From Gordonia rhizosphera NBRC 16068 (GTDB lineage: Bacteria > Actinomycetota > Actinomycetes > Mycobacteriales > Mycobacteriaceae), in contig NZ_BAHC01000125.1 of NCBI RefSeq assembly GCF_000298195.1, positions 62,001 through 126,000 of the forward strand: 64,000 bases of DNA, written 5' to 3'. This document shows, piece by piece, positions 34,434 through 41,380 of the stretch. Each line of letters begins with the position of its first letter. Position 1 is the first letter of the stretch. Both the position numbers and the translations under genes were made by a program. Under the pieces are notes generated by a model. The model saw only the letters and a list, made by a program, of their open reading frames with translations. It ran no database searches and had not been told where the DNA came from.

Positions 34434-36575
34434 ATGTGCTCTGACATGTGCCGGTGCGGCGAACCGTTCCCCGTTCTTCGTGCCGGTCGGGCGCTGCTGA
34501 TGCGCCAGGGACCTCTCGCCGGGCGCTACCCGGCCCTCGCGGTCATGGTGACGTTTGCGCTGATCCCGTTCCTGGCGCTGTCTGCAGCCATCGAACCGCT
34601 CGTGCCCACCATCACCGAGCAGCTCGACATGTCCGCGCAGGCAATGAGTCTCGCGCTGGGGCTCGCGAATGCCGCCTACGCGGCGGGCACGGTGCTCGCG
34701 GTGCAACTCGCACAGCACCTGCCCCAACGGAGGATGTTGGTGGCCTACGCCGTCGTGCTGGTGACCGGTGCGGTGTTGGCCGCCGGCGCGCTCAACGCGA
34801 CCATGTTCACCTGCGGCCTCGTCCTGCTCGGGCTGGCCACGAGCATGTTGCTCATCGCCGCGGCACCGCCGCTGACCATCGGTTTCCCGAAGGCTCGACT
34901 GCGGCAGACGGCGATGATCATGAACATGTGCGTCTTCGGCGCCGTCGCCCTCGGCCCGTTCCTCGGCGGTGTGCAGTCCGCCGCGCACGAATGGCGACCG
35001 CTTTTCTGGGTGATCGTCGGCGTGGCACTGCTGGCGCTGCTGATGGCCGTGCTGACCTTCGACGACGCTCCGCCCGCCGACCGGGATGCGCCGCGCGACC
35101 TGCGGGCGATCGGCATGGCCGCAACAGGCTGTGTCCTGGCCTTCGTCGGCGCGTCCCAACTCGCCTCGCACGCCCTGACCGACACCGAGGTCCTCGTGCC
35201 CATGCTCGCGGGACTCGCGCTGATCATCGGGTTGATCGTCTACCAGTTCCGCGCGTCGCGGCCGCTGCTGACCATCCGCTCGGTGTTCACCAGCTCGATC
35301 CCCGTCGCCGGCCTGGGGGTCGCCCTCTTCGCGGCGGCCGGTTCGGTGGCCGCGACGACACTGACGGCCAACGCCCTCATGGAGCAGCTCAGCCCGCTGC
35401 GGGTGGGACTGCTGTATCTGCCCGAACTCGGCGGGGCGATCCTCATGGCGGTGCTGTTCGGCACCGTCATCACCCGCCGCGCCATGCACTTCCTGCCGTT
35501 GATCGGCATGACGCTGTTGGCGATCGGCATCCTGGTGTTCCAGCTCGCGTTGCCGGCGAATCAGCCGCTGGTCATGCTGGGCGCGGCGCTCACCGGTCTC
35601 GCCCTCGGCGCGACCGTGGCGCCGGCGCTCTTCGTCGTCGGCTTCTCGTTGCGGTCCAACAGCTTGCAGCGGGTGTTCGCGATCATCGAGCTGTTGCGCG
35701 CCGTCGCCGCGTTCATGGTGGCGCCGGTTCTCACCCACTTCGCCCTGACCGTGGCCGCCGACCGCTCGGTGGGAACCGGCTACGCATTGTGGATCGGCTT
35801 CGGTCTGGCCGTGGCCGGGGCACTATTCGGGGTGGCGGTCTACGCGGCCAGTGGCGCACGCCCCGCCACCCCCGACCTCGATCACTTCCTGGACGGCGAA
35901 GAACCGGCATGGTTCTCGCCACCGTTGTTCGCCCGCCTGCGCAGGGTGTCGGCCCCGACGCTCGGCTCGGCCACCACCTCGACGCATTCGGTACTGACGC
36001 AACCGGCTCTGCGCGCACCGATGGAGGCGCGGTCACCGGTCTGCTTCGCCTACGACGGGAGTGACCTCGCCGATTCGGCCATCACCCGGGCCGCCGAGTA
36101 CTTCGACTACGGGCGGGACGCCGTCGTGGTGTGCGTGTGGCAGCCCGCCGACGTCGGGTTCACCACCGGCGAGCGGCACCTGGATCCCAACAACGCCTCG
36201 TCCGTGTGCGGCGTCGCCGAGCAGACCGCGCAGCGCGGAGCAGATCTGGCCGAGAAGGCCGGATTCCGCGCTCGAGGGATCGCCGTGGAGGCCGCGCCGA
36301 CCTGGCGGGGCATCCTTCGCGCCGCAGCCGAACACGATGCGAGCATGATCATCATCGCCCCGCACCGTCGCACCGGGATACTTGGTCACTTGCAGGGCAG
36401 CGTGGCCGAGGCCGTTGCCGCCAACGCCTCGATCCCCGTGCTGATGATGCCGTCATGTGGTCCCTCGGGTCCGAAACCGGCCGGCGTCGACGTACAACGG
36501 CAGGACGCAGTCATCGACGAGTTCGTCGATGTCGCGGTCACCCAAGGTGCCGCGCAGCAGAATCTCGTGCCGTAG
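34434..36575 (+). CDS. MFS transporter fused to a UspA domain
   Basis: A 713-residue protein (691 from the alternative ATG at 34500). The first ~470 residues form a 12-14-helix MFS carrier starting at PALAVMVTFALIPFLALSAA, with the motif region between helices 2 and 3 reading LAQHLPQRRML. Residues ~533-668 form a universal stress domain: SPVCFAYDGSDLADSAI at its start and GILGHLQGSVAEAVAANAS, which keeps the G-x2-G-x(9)-G(S/T)-like ATP loop. The 5' 22 codons are Cys-rich and unlike a carrier start, so 34500 is probably the true start. The last 41 codons overlap the convergent TetR gene. Probably imports or exports the aromatic substrate. Confidence 0.85.
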   Translation: MCSDMCRCGEPFPVLRAGRALLMRQGPLAGRYPALAVMVTFALIPFLALSAAIEPLVPTITEQLDMSAQAMSLALGLANAAYAAGTVLAVQLAQHLPQRRMLVAYAVVLVTGAVLAAGALNATMFTCGLVLLGLATSMLLIAAAPPLTIGFPKARLRQTAMIMNMCVFGAVALGPFLGGVQSAAHEWRPLFWVIVGVALLALLMAVLTFDDAPPADRDAPRDLRAIGMAATGCVLAFVGASQLASHALTDTEVLVPMLAGLALIIGLIVYQFRASRPLLTIRSVFTSSIPVAGLGVALFAAAGSVAATTLTANALMEQLSPLRVGLLYLPELGGAILMAVLFGTVITRRAMHFLPLIGMTLLAIGILVFQLALPANQPLVMLGAALTGLALGATVAPALFVVGFSLRSNSLQRVFAIIELLRAVAAFMVAPVLTHFALTVAADRSVGTGYALWIGFGLAVAGALFGVAVYAASGARPATPDLDHFLDGEEPAWFSPPLFARLRRVSAPTLGSATTSTHSVLTQPALRAPMEARSPVCFAYDGSDLADSAITRAAEYFDYGRDAVVVCVWQPADVGFTTGERHLDPNNASSVCGVAEQTAQRGADLAEKAGFRARGIAVEAAPTWRGILRAAAEHDASMIIIAPHRRTGILGHLQGSVAEAVAANASIPVLMMPSCGPSGPKPAGVDVQRQDAVIDEFVDVAVTQGAAQQNLVP

Positions 36576-37049
36576 CAAGTCCAACGGCAAGGCGGCCACC
36601 CGTGCCGGAATCGGTGAATCACCGAGTTCTCCGCGCTCTCGCGCCCGCTCGATGAGTAGGCCGGTGGCCTCGCCGCTGCGCGCGAAGATGAGTTCACGCA
36701 GTTGACTGGCTGCCTCCTGGTCGACGTCGGCGAGCACGCCGAGCATGATCTGTCGTCGGTTGTGATGTTCGAGTTGCTCGCGGCCGTGGCGCATCATCAT
36801 CACCAGATCCCCTCGCAATGAACCGGTGTCGGGCACCGACAGGTCGACCACCTGGGCGTGCTCCCAGGCAGCCAGGACCATCTGTGCTTTTGTCGACCAC
36901 CGGCGATAGAGGACCGGTTTGCTGGTGGCCGCCGCGGCCGCCACCCCCTCGAATGTCAGTCCGGCGTAGCCGTGCCGCCACAGTTCCTCGATCACCGCGG
37001 CGTAGATCGCGTTCTCCAGGTCGGCACCTCTTCGTCGTGTCGCCCGCAC
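36453..37049 (-). CDS. TetR-family regulator
   Basis: A 198-residue TetR regulator. GTG 37049 is chosen because AAGGAGG lies five bases upstream; the ATG at 37091 falls in the operator. The HTH is LTFEGVAAAAATSKPVLYRR WS-type (residues ~30-55) and the C-terminal domain has the TetR_C-like MMRHGREQLEHHNRR and LRHEILLRGTLGDRDIDELV. Its last 123 bp run antisense to the end of the MFS-UspA gene. It is divergent from the membrane protein gene at 37135, its likely target. Confidence 0.9.
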   Translation of the reverse strand: MRATRRRGADLENAIYAAVIEELWRHGYAGLTFEGVAAAAATSKPVLYRRWSTKAQMVLAAWEHAQVVDLSVPDTGSLRGDLVMMMRHGREQLEHHNRRQIMLGVLADVDQEAASQLRELIFARSGEATGLLIERARERGELGDSPIPARVAALPLDLLRHEILLRGTLGDRDIDELVDDCVLPLYVDAGRFRTRGTT

Positions 37050-37063
37050 GACCACCTCCTTGG

Positions 37064-37117
37064 GATACGTTGCGTTTCTTAACACTCTCACCTACCGTAT
37101 TAGAAACTATCCGTATC
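37064..37117. promoter_or_regulatory. Interrupted inverted repeat, TetR operator candidate
   Basis: GATACG (37064-37069) and CGTATC (37112-37117) are inverted. Inside them GTTTCT and AGAAAC form a second inverted pair at matching distance, so two half-sites of the pattern GATACG-N4-GTTTCT face each other. The region also holds both promoters and the TAGGAGG ribosome site of the downstream gene. Confidence 0.45.
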
Positions 37118-37134
37118 TTATAGGAGGTTGTCCG

Positions 37135-38154
37135 ATGGCGATGACACCCAACCCCCAGTCATCCACCTCGGCGCCGCCGGCGAAGCTGGTGATCGGCCTG
37201 ATCGCGGGCGTCGCGATCCTGTTGGCCCTGATGGTCACCGCCTTCGCGCTGCCGGCCGCGCGCTCCGCGCCCCACCAGGTGCCGATCGGTGTGGTGGCCA
37301 CGGCCGCGACGACCCAGCAGCTCACCGATCAACTCGACGGGTTCGACGTCACCGCCTATCCGACCGAGTCCGCGGCCCGCGCGGCGATCGACCATCGTGA
37401 GATCTACGGCGCGATCATCGTCGACGGCCGGGATGTCACCGCCCTCGTCGCCTCGGCGGCCAGCCCCGCGGTCGCCGCACTCCTCACACCCATCGCCCAG
37501 CGAGTCGCCTCGTCAACCGGCGGAACCGCGCACATCGAGGACATCCGCGCTTTCCCCGCCGACGACCCGCGTGGTGCCGGCCTGGCTGCCGGTGCCCTGC
37601 CACTGGCCCTGGGCGGATGGATCGCCGCGATGGTCATCATGTTGCTCATCCACACCCCGGGTGCCCGGCTCCTCGCGGTCGCCGGGGTCGCCGTCGTCGG
37701 CGGTCTGGTCCTGGTTGCCACCCTGCGCTTCGTCATCGGCACCTTCGACGAGCACTTCTGGACGATCAGCCTGGTCGCCATGCTCGGCATCTTCGCCACC
37801 GCCATGATGGTCCTCGGCCTGCGTGAACTGTTCGGCGGCCCGGGCCTCGCGCTCGCCGCGGTGCTGCTCATCTTCCTCGGCAACCCGCTGTCCGGACTCG
37901 CCAGCGCACCCGAGATGCTGCCCACGCCGTGGGGTGCGATCGGACAGCTCCTCCCGCCGGGAGCCACCGGAGCACTTCTGCGCGACGTCGCCTTCTTCAA
38001 CGGGCACGGCGCAGCCGGACCCGTCCTCGTCCTCATCGTGTGGCTGGCCATCGGCCTGTCGCTTTATGTCATCGGAGTCCGCCGCAACCGCAATCAGCAC
38101 CAGGCCGACGACGACTCCATCACCGTCGGCCGACACACCGTGCCCAACGGGTGA
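37135..38154 (+). CDS. ABC-2/Pip-like membrane protein
   Basis: A 339-residue membrane protein with one N-terminal helix (VIGLIAGVAILLALMVTAFAL), an extracytoplasmic domain of ~120 residues (VPIGVVATAATTQQLTDQLD) and five C-terminal helices. This is the plan of ABC-2-type permeases and YhgE/Pip-like export proteins. No ATPase subunit lies beside it. The conserved-looking FLGNPLSGLASAPEMLPTPW and LLPPGATGALLRDVAFF near the C-terminus are typical of the actinobacterial members. Strong TAGGAGG ribosome site. Probably a TetR-controlled exporter-like or envelope protein; substrate unknown. Confidence 0.7.
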   Translation: MAMTPNPQSSTSAPPAKLVIGLIAGVAILLALMVTAFALPAARSAPHQVPIGVVATAATTQQLTDQLDGFDVTAYPTESAARAAIDHREIYGAIIVDGRDVTALVASAASPAVAALLTPIAQRVASSTGGTAHIEDIRAFPADDPRGAGLAAGALPLALGGWIAAMVIMLLIHTPGARLLAVAGVAVVGGLVLVATLRFVIGTFDEHFWTISLVAMLGIFATAMMVLGLRELFGGPGLALAAVLLIFLGNPLSGLASAPEMLPTPWGAIGQLLPPGATGALLRDVAFFNGHGAAGPVLVLIVWLAIGLSLYVIGVRRNRNQHQADDDSITVGRHTVPNG

Positions 38155-38259
38155 CTTCGGTCCCGACCTTCGATGAAATTCGGCCCTCCCGCACGGGCCG
38201 TCGGGTGTGCAATGGTGATAATGATCGGGGGTTGACCGTGCGCGCGGAAGGGGTCCCCG

Positions 38260-39969
38260 ATGATCAAGGTGGTGGTGACCGACCTCGACGGCACCCTCAC
38301 CCGCGGTGACGAACTCTCCGCGGAAGCGCTCGGCGCTCTCGATGCTGTTCGACGCGACGGCATGCTCGTCGTGCTTGCCACCGGGCGCATCCAGTCCGAA
38401 CTCGAGGCGGCCTTCCCGCAGATCTCGCGACACGTCGATGCGATGGTGCTGGAGAACGGCGCGGTCGGCGTCGTCGGCAACACGACGATCGAACTCGCGT
38501 CGCCGGTAGACGAGGATGTGGTGCGCGAGATGGCCGCACGCGGAATCCCGTTTCGTCGCGGTCAGGGATTGTTGGCGACCACCACCGAGCATTCCGACGC
38601 GATCACGTCGGTCATCGCCGAGGTCGGATCGGACTGCCAGGTCGTGCACAACCTCTCCGAACTGATGGTCGTCCCGGCCGGCACCACCAAGGGCACCGGT
38701 GTGGTCGCCCTGCTGCGGCGGCTTGACCTGTCGCGTCACAACGCGGTCGCGATCGGCAACGCGGAGAACGACATCGCGCTGCTGAGCGTGGCCGAGATCG
38801 GCGCGGCGGTCGCCGATGCGGTGCCGTCGCTCAAGCGGCATGCCGATGCGGTGCTCAGCCATCCCAATGGTCCCGGTGTCGCCGAGCTCCTGGCGAAGCC
38901 CTACGTCACCGGGCTACAGCGCTGGTGTCCGTCCCGGCACTGGATCCGAATCGGAAACTACGACGGTCCTGAACAGGTGCCCGCGACGGTTCCTGGCAGT
39001 CAGGCACGCATCCTGGTCACCGGGCCGAGTGGCTCGGGCAAAAGCTATGTCGTCGGCCTGATGGCCGAGCAGTGGATCCTCGCGGGCTACAGCGTCCTGG
39101 TGGTCGACGCCGAGGGCGATCACGCCGGACTGAGCCGGCTGGCCCGCGTCCGGGCCGTGGACGCGGCCCACCACCTGCCGGCACCGACCGAGGTGGCGGG
39201 GATGCTCGAACACAACACCAGCGTCGTCGTCGATCTGTCGGCTCTCAACGAGTCCTCCCGGGCGAGCTACATGTCGCGGCTGCGGTTGTGTGCGGAGGCC
39301 CGGCGCGAGGAACGCGGGTACCCGCACTGGATCGTCCTCGATGAGGCCCATCTCCTGCGCCACGAGGCCAGCCTCGGCTGGGCGCACCGCGGCGGCTACG
39401 TGCTGTCGACGTTCGTTCCCGCCGAACTACCCGACGACGAACTCGAACAGTGTGACGTGACCGTCGTTCTGCCCGACGTCGACGTCGGGGGCCATATCTC
39501 GGAGCAGCCGCGGCGGTTCGCGACGCTCGAACTCGAGGGTGGACCGGCGCGGCCGTTCACCATGGGTGAGCGGATCACGGCCCACGTACGGCATCGGCAC
39601 AAGTACGCAGACAAGACCCTCCCGGAGTCTCGGCGCTTCTACTTCCACGCCGAAGCTCCCGATGCGGAGACCGCCGGGACGGTCCGCGAGTTCAGTCATC
39701 AGCTGGCGTGGCTGCCCCCGGACATCGTCGAGTTCCATGCCGAACGCGGAGACTTCTCGCGGTGGTTCCGTGACACCTTGGCCGATTCCGACGCGGCCGA
39801 CGAGATCGCAGACGCCGAAGAGCATCTCGCGGCTCAGCGTGCGGCCACGATCGAGCGGGTGCGGCGACGCATCATCGAAACGGTCGATCGACGCTACGCC
39901 CTCGACGCCGGCAGAGCGCGCGCGTCTGCCGATGAGGGCGAGGTCCACGGAGCCGTCGGCAGCCGGTGA
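38260..39969 (+). CDS. HAD phosphatase fused to HerA-like ATPase
   Basis: A 569-residue fusion. Residues 1-~215 are a Cof/HAD-IIB phosphatase: VVVTDLDGTLTRGDEL (nucleophile Asp), LATGRIQSELEAAF, TKGTGVVALLRRL (Lys) and AIGNAENDIALLSVA (acidic motif). Residues ~245-480 are a P-loop ATPase of the HerA/DUF87 kind: GPSGSGKSYVVGLMAEQWIL (Walker A, ~255-262) and HWIVLDEAHLLRHEASLG (Walker B, ~357-366). The C-terminus is charged and helical. The domains are joined in one uninterrupted frame. The role is unknown. It stands alone after the TetR-controlled gene, with a 105-bp gap. Confidence 0.85.
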   Translation: MIKVVVTDLDGTLTRGDELSAEALGALDAVRRDGMLVVLATGRIQSELEAAFPQISRHVDAMVLENGAVGVVGNTTIELASPVDEDVVREMAARGIPFRRGQGLLATTTEHSDAITSVIAEVGSDCQVVHNLSELMVVPAGTTKGTGVVALLRRLDLSRHNAVAIGNAENDIALLSVAEIGAAVADAVPSLKRHADAVLSHPNGPGVAELLAKPYVTGLQRWCPSRHWIRIGNYDGPEQVPATVPGSQARILVTGPSGSGKSYVVGLMAEQWILAGYSVLVVDAEGDHAGLSRLARVRAVDAAHHLPAPTEVAGMLEHNTSVVVDLSALNESSRASYMSRLRLCAEARREERGYPHWIVLDEAHLLRHEASLGWAHRGGYVLSTFVPAELPDDELEQCDVTVVLPDVDVGGHISEQPRRFATLELEGGPARPFTMGERITAHVRHRHKYADKTLPESRRFYFHAEAPDAETAGTVREFSHQLAWLPPDIVEFHAERGDFSRWFRDTLADSDAADEIADAEEHLAAQRAATIERVRRRIIETVDRRYALDAGRARASADEGEVHGAVGSR

Positions 39970-40047
39970 ACGGTCGACTCACGCCGTCCGCGGCGCGAGT
40001 TGACTGACTCCCCCACTCGGACGCGCAGCGCGGTCGGCGCAGATCGG

Positions 40048-40500
40048 TCAGCGGGGTCGCCACCGTTTCCAGACCGCACGCCCGGTGGCGCGGGTCTTGC
40101 CGTCGAAGAGCAACTGCGCCTCGCACACGATTTCCGGCTCGGTGGCCTCGACGATGACCGCGCGCAGCTCAACCGGGCTGTCGAGCGGACTGGGGCGTAG
40201 GTACCGGACATCGATGCCCGCGGTGAGATAGGCCAACTCCGCACCGGGCAGCGGGCCCCAGCCCTGGATCGACGCCTCGTTCATGACGCCGGCAGCCGAG
40301 TGGCAATCGAGCAGGGTGGCGATGATACCGCCGTTGAGAAACCCGATACCGTTGTCGTGCTCGGGCCACGGCATGAACGTCGCGGTGACACACCCGTCAC
40401 CGACATAGCTCTTGAGTCGCAGTCCGCGCTCGTTCGCCGGCCCGCAGCCGAAGCACGTCATCATCGGGAAGATTCGGTCCTGGATCGCGATCTGGTCCAC
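40048..40500 (-). CDS. PaaI-type hotdog thioesterase
   Basis: A 150-residue single-hotdog thioesterase. The family core is GIGFLNGGIIATLLDCHSAA, with Asp on the hotdog helix as the catalytic acid and the HN-G---GG--ATLLD pattern. The N-terminus has a CFGCGPANERGLRLKSY segment seen in actinobacterial members. It should hydrolyse an acyl-CoA. It stands alone downstream of a very long hairpin that separates it from csoR. Confidence 0.85.
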   Translation of the reverse strand: MDQIAIQDRIFPMMTCFGCGPANERGLRLKSYVGDGCVTATFMPWPEHDNGIGFLNGGIIATLLDCHSAAGVMNEASIQGWGPLPGAELAYLTAGIDVRYLRPSPLDSPVELRAVIVEATEPEIVCEAQLLFDGKTRATGRAVWKRWRPR

Positions 40501-40543
40501 AGATGAACACTAGCGAGCATCAAGATCCAGCGCCCCTCCCTTG

Positions 40544-40598
40544 CCCGCAGACGTAGCGGGAATCGGCGCCCAGAGCCGATTCCCGCTACGTCTGCGGG
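40544..40598. terminator. 24-bp perfect hairpin after csoR
   Basis: Two 24-base arms (40544-40567 and 40575-40598) are perfect complements around a 7-base loop, without a T-run. It lies between the csoR stop and the thioesterase start on the same strand, so it can terminate csoR transcription. Its length and perfection exceed an ordinary terminator and could also reflect a small inverted-repeat element. Confidence 0.7.
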
Positions 40599-40637
40599 AG
40601 CGGTGGGGGCCGGCGTGCGCCTTTGCGGTGTGGCCGG

Positions 40638-40964
40638 TCAGGACTTCACGAGCCGCGCGATGGCGTCGGCAGCCTCCTTGAGTTTCAGCTCGGCCTCGGG
40701 GCCACCCTGCTTGGCGGCGTCGACGACACAATGCCGCATGTGATCATCGAGCAAGCCCAGCGCGACACCCTCGAGCGCCTTGGTGAGCGCCGAGATCTGG
40801 GTGAGGATGTCGATGCAGTAGACCTCTTCGTCGACCATCCGGTGGATCCCGCGGGCCTGTCCTTCGATGCGTTTGAGCCGTGCGAGGTAACGGTCCTTGT
40901 CGGCGATGTAGCCATGGTGTGCGTGGGTGTCGGCCTCGGATGCCGGCGTGCTGTTGGCGGCCAT
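40638..40964 (-). CDS. csoR: CsoR copper-sensing repressor
   Basis: A 108-residue all-helical repressor of the CsoR/RcnR family. The copper ligands follow the Cys-His-Cys pattern, visible as YCIDILTQ and HMRHCV, with the RLKRIEGQARGIHRMV helix forming the DNA-facing surface. The His-rich start (THAHHG) is common in actinobacterial members. Copper binding releases it from G/C-flanked palindromes; two such sites lie in the divergent 122-bp region in front of copZ. Confidence 0.93.
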   Translation of the reverse strand: MAANSTPASEADTHAHHGYIADKDRYLARLKRIEGQARGIHRMVDEEVYCIDILTQISALTKALEGVALGLLDDHMRHCVVDAAKQGGPEAELKLKEAADAIARLVKS

Positions 40965-41009
40965 GACGTGGTGCTCCTCGCTGTGACGGGTAGGGACGGC
41001 ATCCTTGCG

Positions 41010-41030
41010 GTATACCCTATGGGGGTATAC
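41010..41030. promoter_or_regulatory. CsoR operator 1
   Basis: GTATACCC-N5-GGGTATAC is a perfect 8-bp inverted repeat of the CsoR type (TACCC---GGGTA) in the csoR/copZ divergent region. Confidence 0.85.
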
Positions 41031-41041
41031 GTTAGCAGATA

Positions 41042-41064
41042 CCGATACCCGCTAAGGGTATCGG
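41042..41064. promoter_or_regulatory. CsoR operator 2
   Basis: CCGATACCC-N5-GGGTATCGG is a perfect 9-bp inverted repeat with the same spacer, centred 33 bp (about three turns) from operator 1 and 22 bp before the copZ start. The two sites probably serve csoR and copZA separately or together. Confidence 0.8.
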
Positions 41065-41086
41065 AACGTGAAGCGAAGGAGTGACC

Positions 41087-41299
41087 ATGACGACGACCGA
41101 ATACCAGGTGACGGGCATGACCTGCGGTCACTGCGAGATGTCGGTGCGCGAAGAGGTCGGTGAGGTACCCGGCGTCGAGGACGTCCAGGTCAGCGCCGAG
41201 ACGGGCAAGCTCGTGATCACCAGTTCGGATGCGATCGACGACGACACCGTGCTCGCCGCCGTGGAAGAGGCCGGTTACTCGGCAGCGCGAGTCGGATGA
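41087..41299 (+). CDS. copZ: Copper chaperone CopZ
   Basis: A 70-residue heavy-metal-associated domain with the metal site GMTCGHCEMSV and the ferredoxin-like fold ending in the Tyr-containing loop EEAGYSAARVG. It carries Cu(I) to the P-type ATPase. ATG 41087 is chosen because GAAGGAG lies five bases upstream; GTG 41081 overlaps that site. First gene of the CsoR-controlled operon, 81 bp before copA. Confidence 0.93.
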   Translation: MTTTEYQVTGMTCGHCEMSVREEVGEVPGVEDVQVSAETGKLVITSSDAIDDDTVLAAVEEAGYSAARVG

Positions 41300-41380
41300 G
41301 GCAGGCCGGGTGATGCGCCCGGTCACCACACCCCAGCCGTAGCCGGGTCTCACCGCCCGCCAGCAAGAAGAGGAGATCTG

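Noticed and set aside
37050-37091. ATG 37091 as TetR start
   Set aside because: It lies in the operator-promoter region, and the AAGGAGG site points to GTG 37049.
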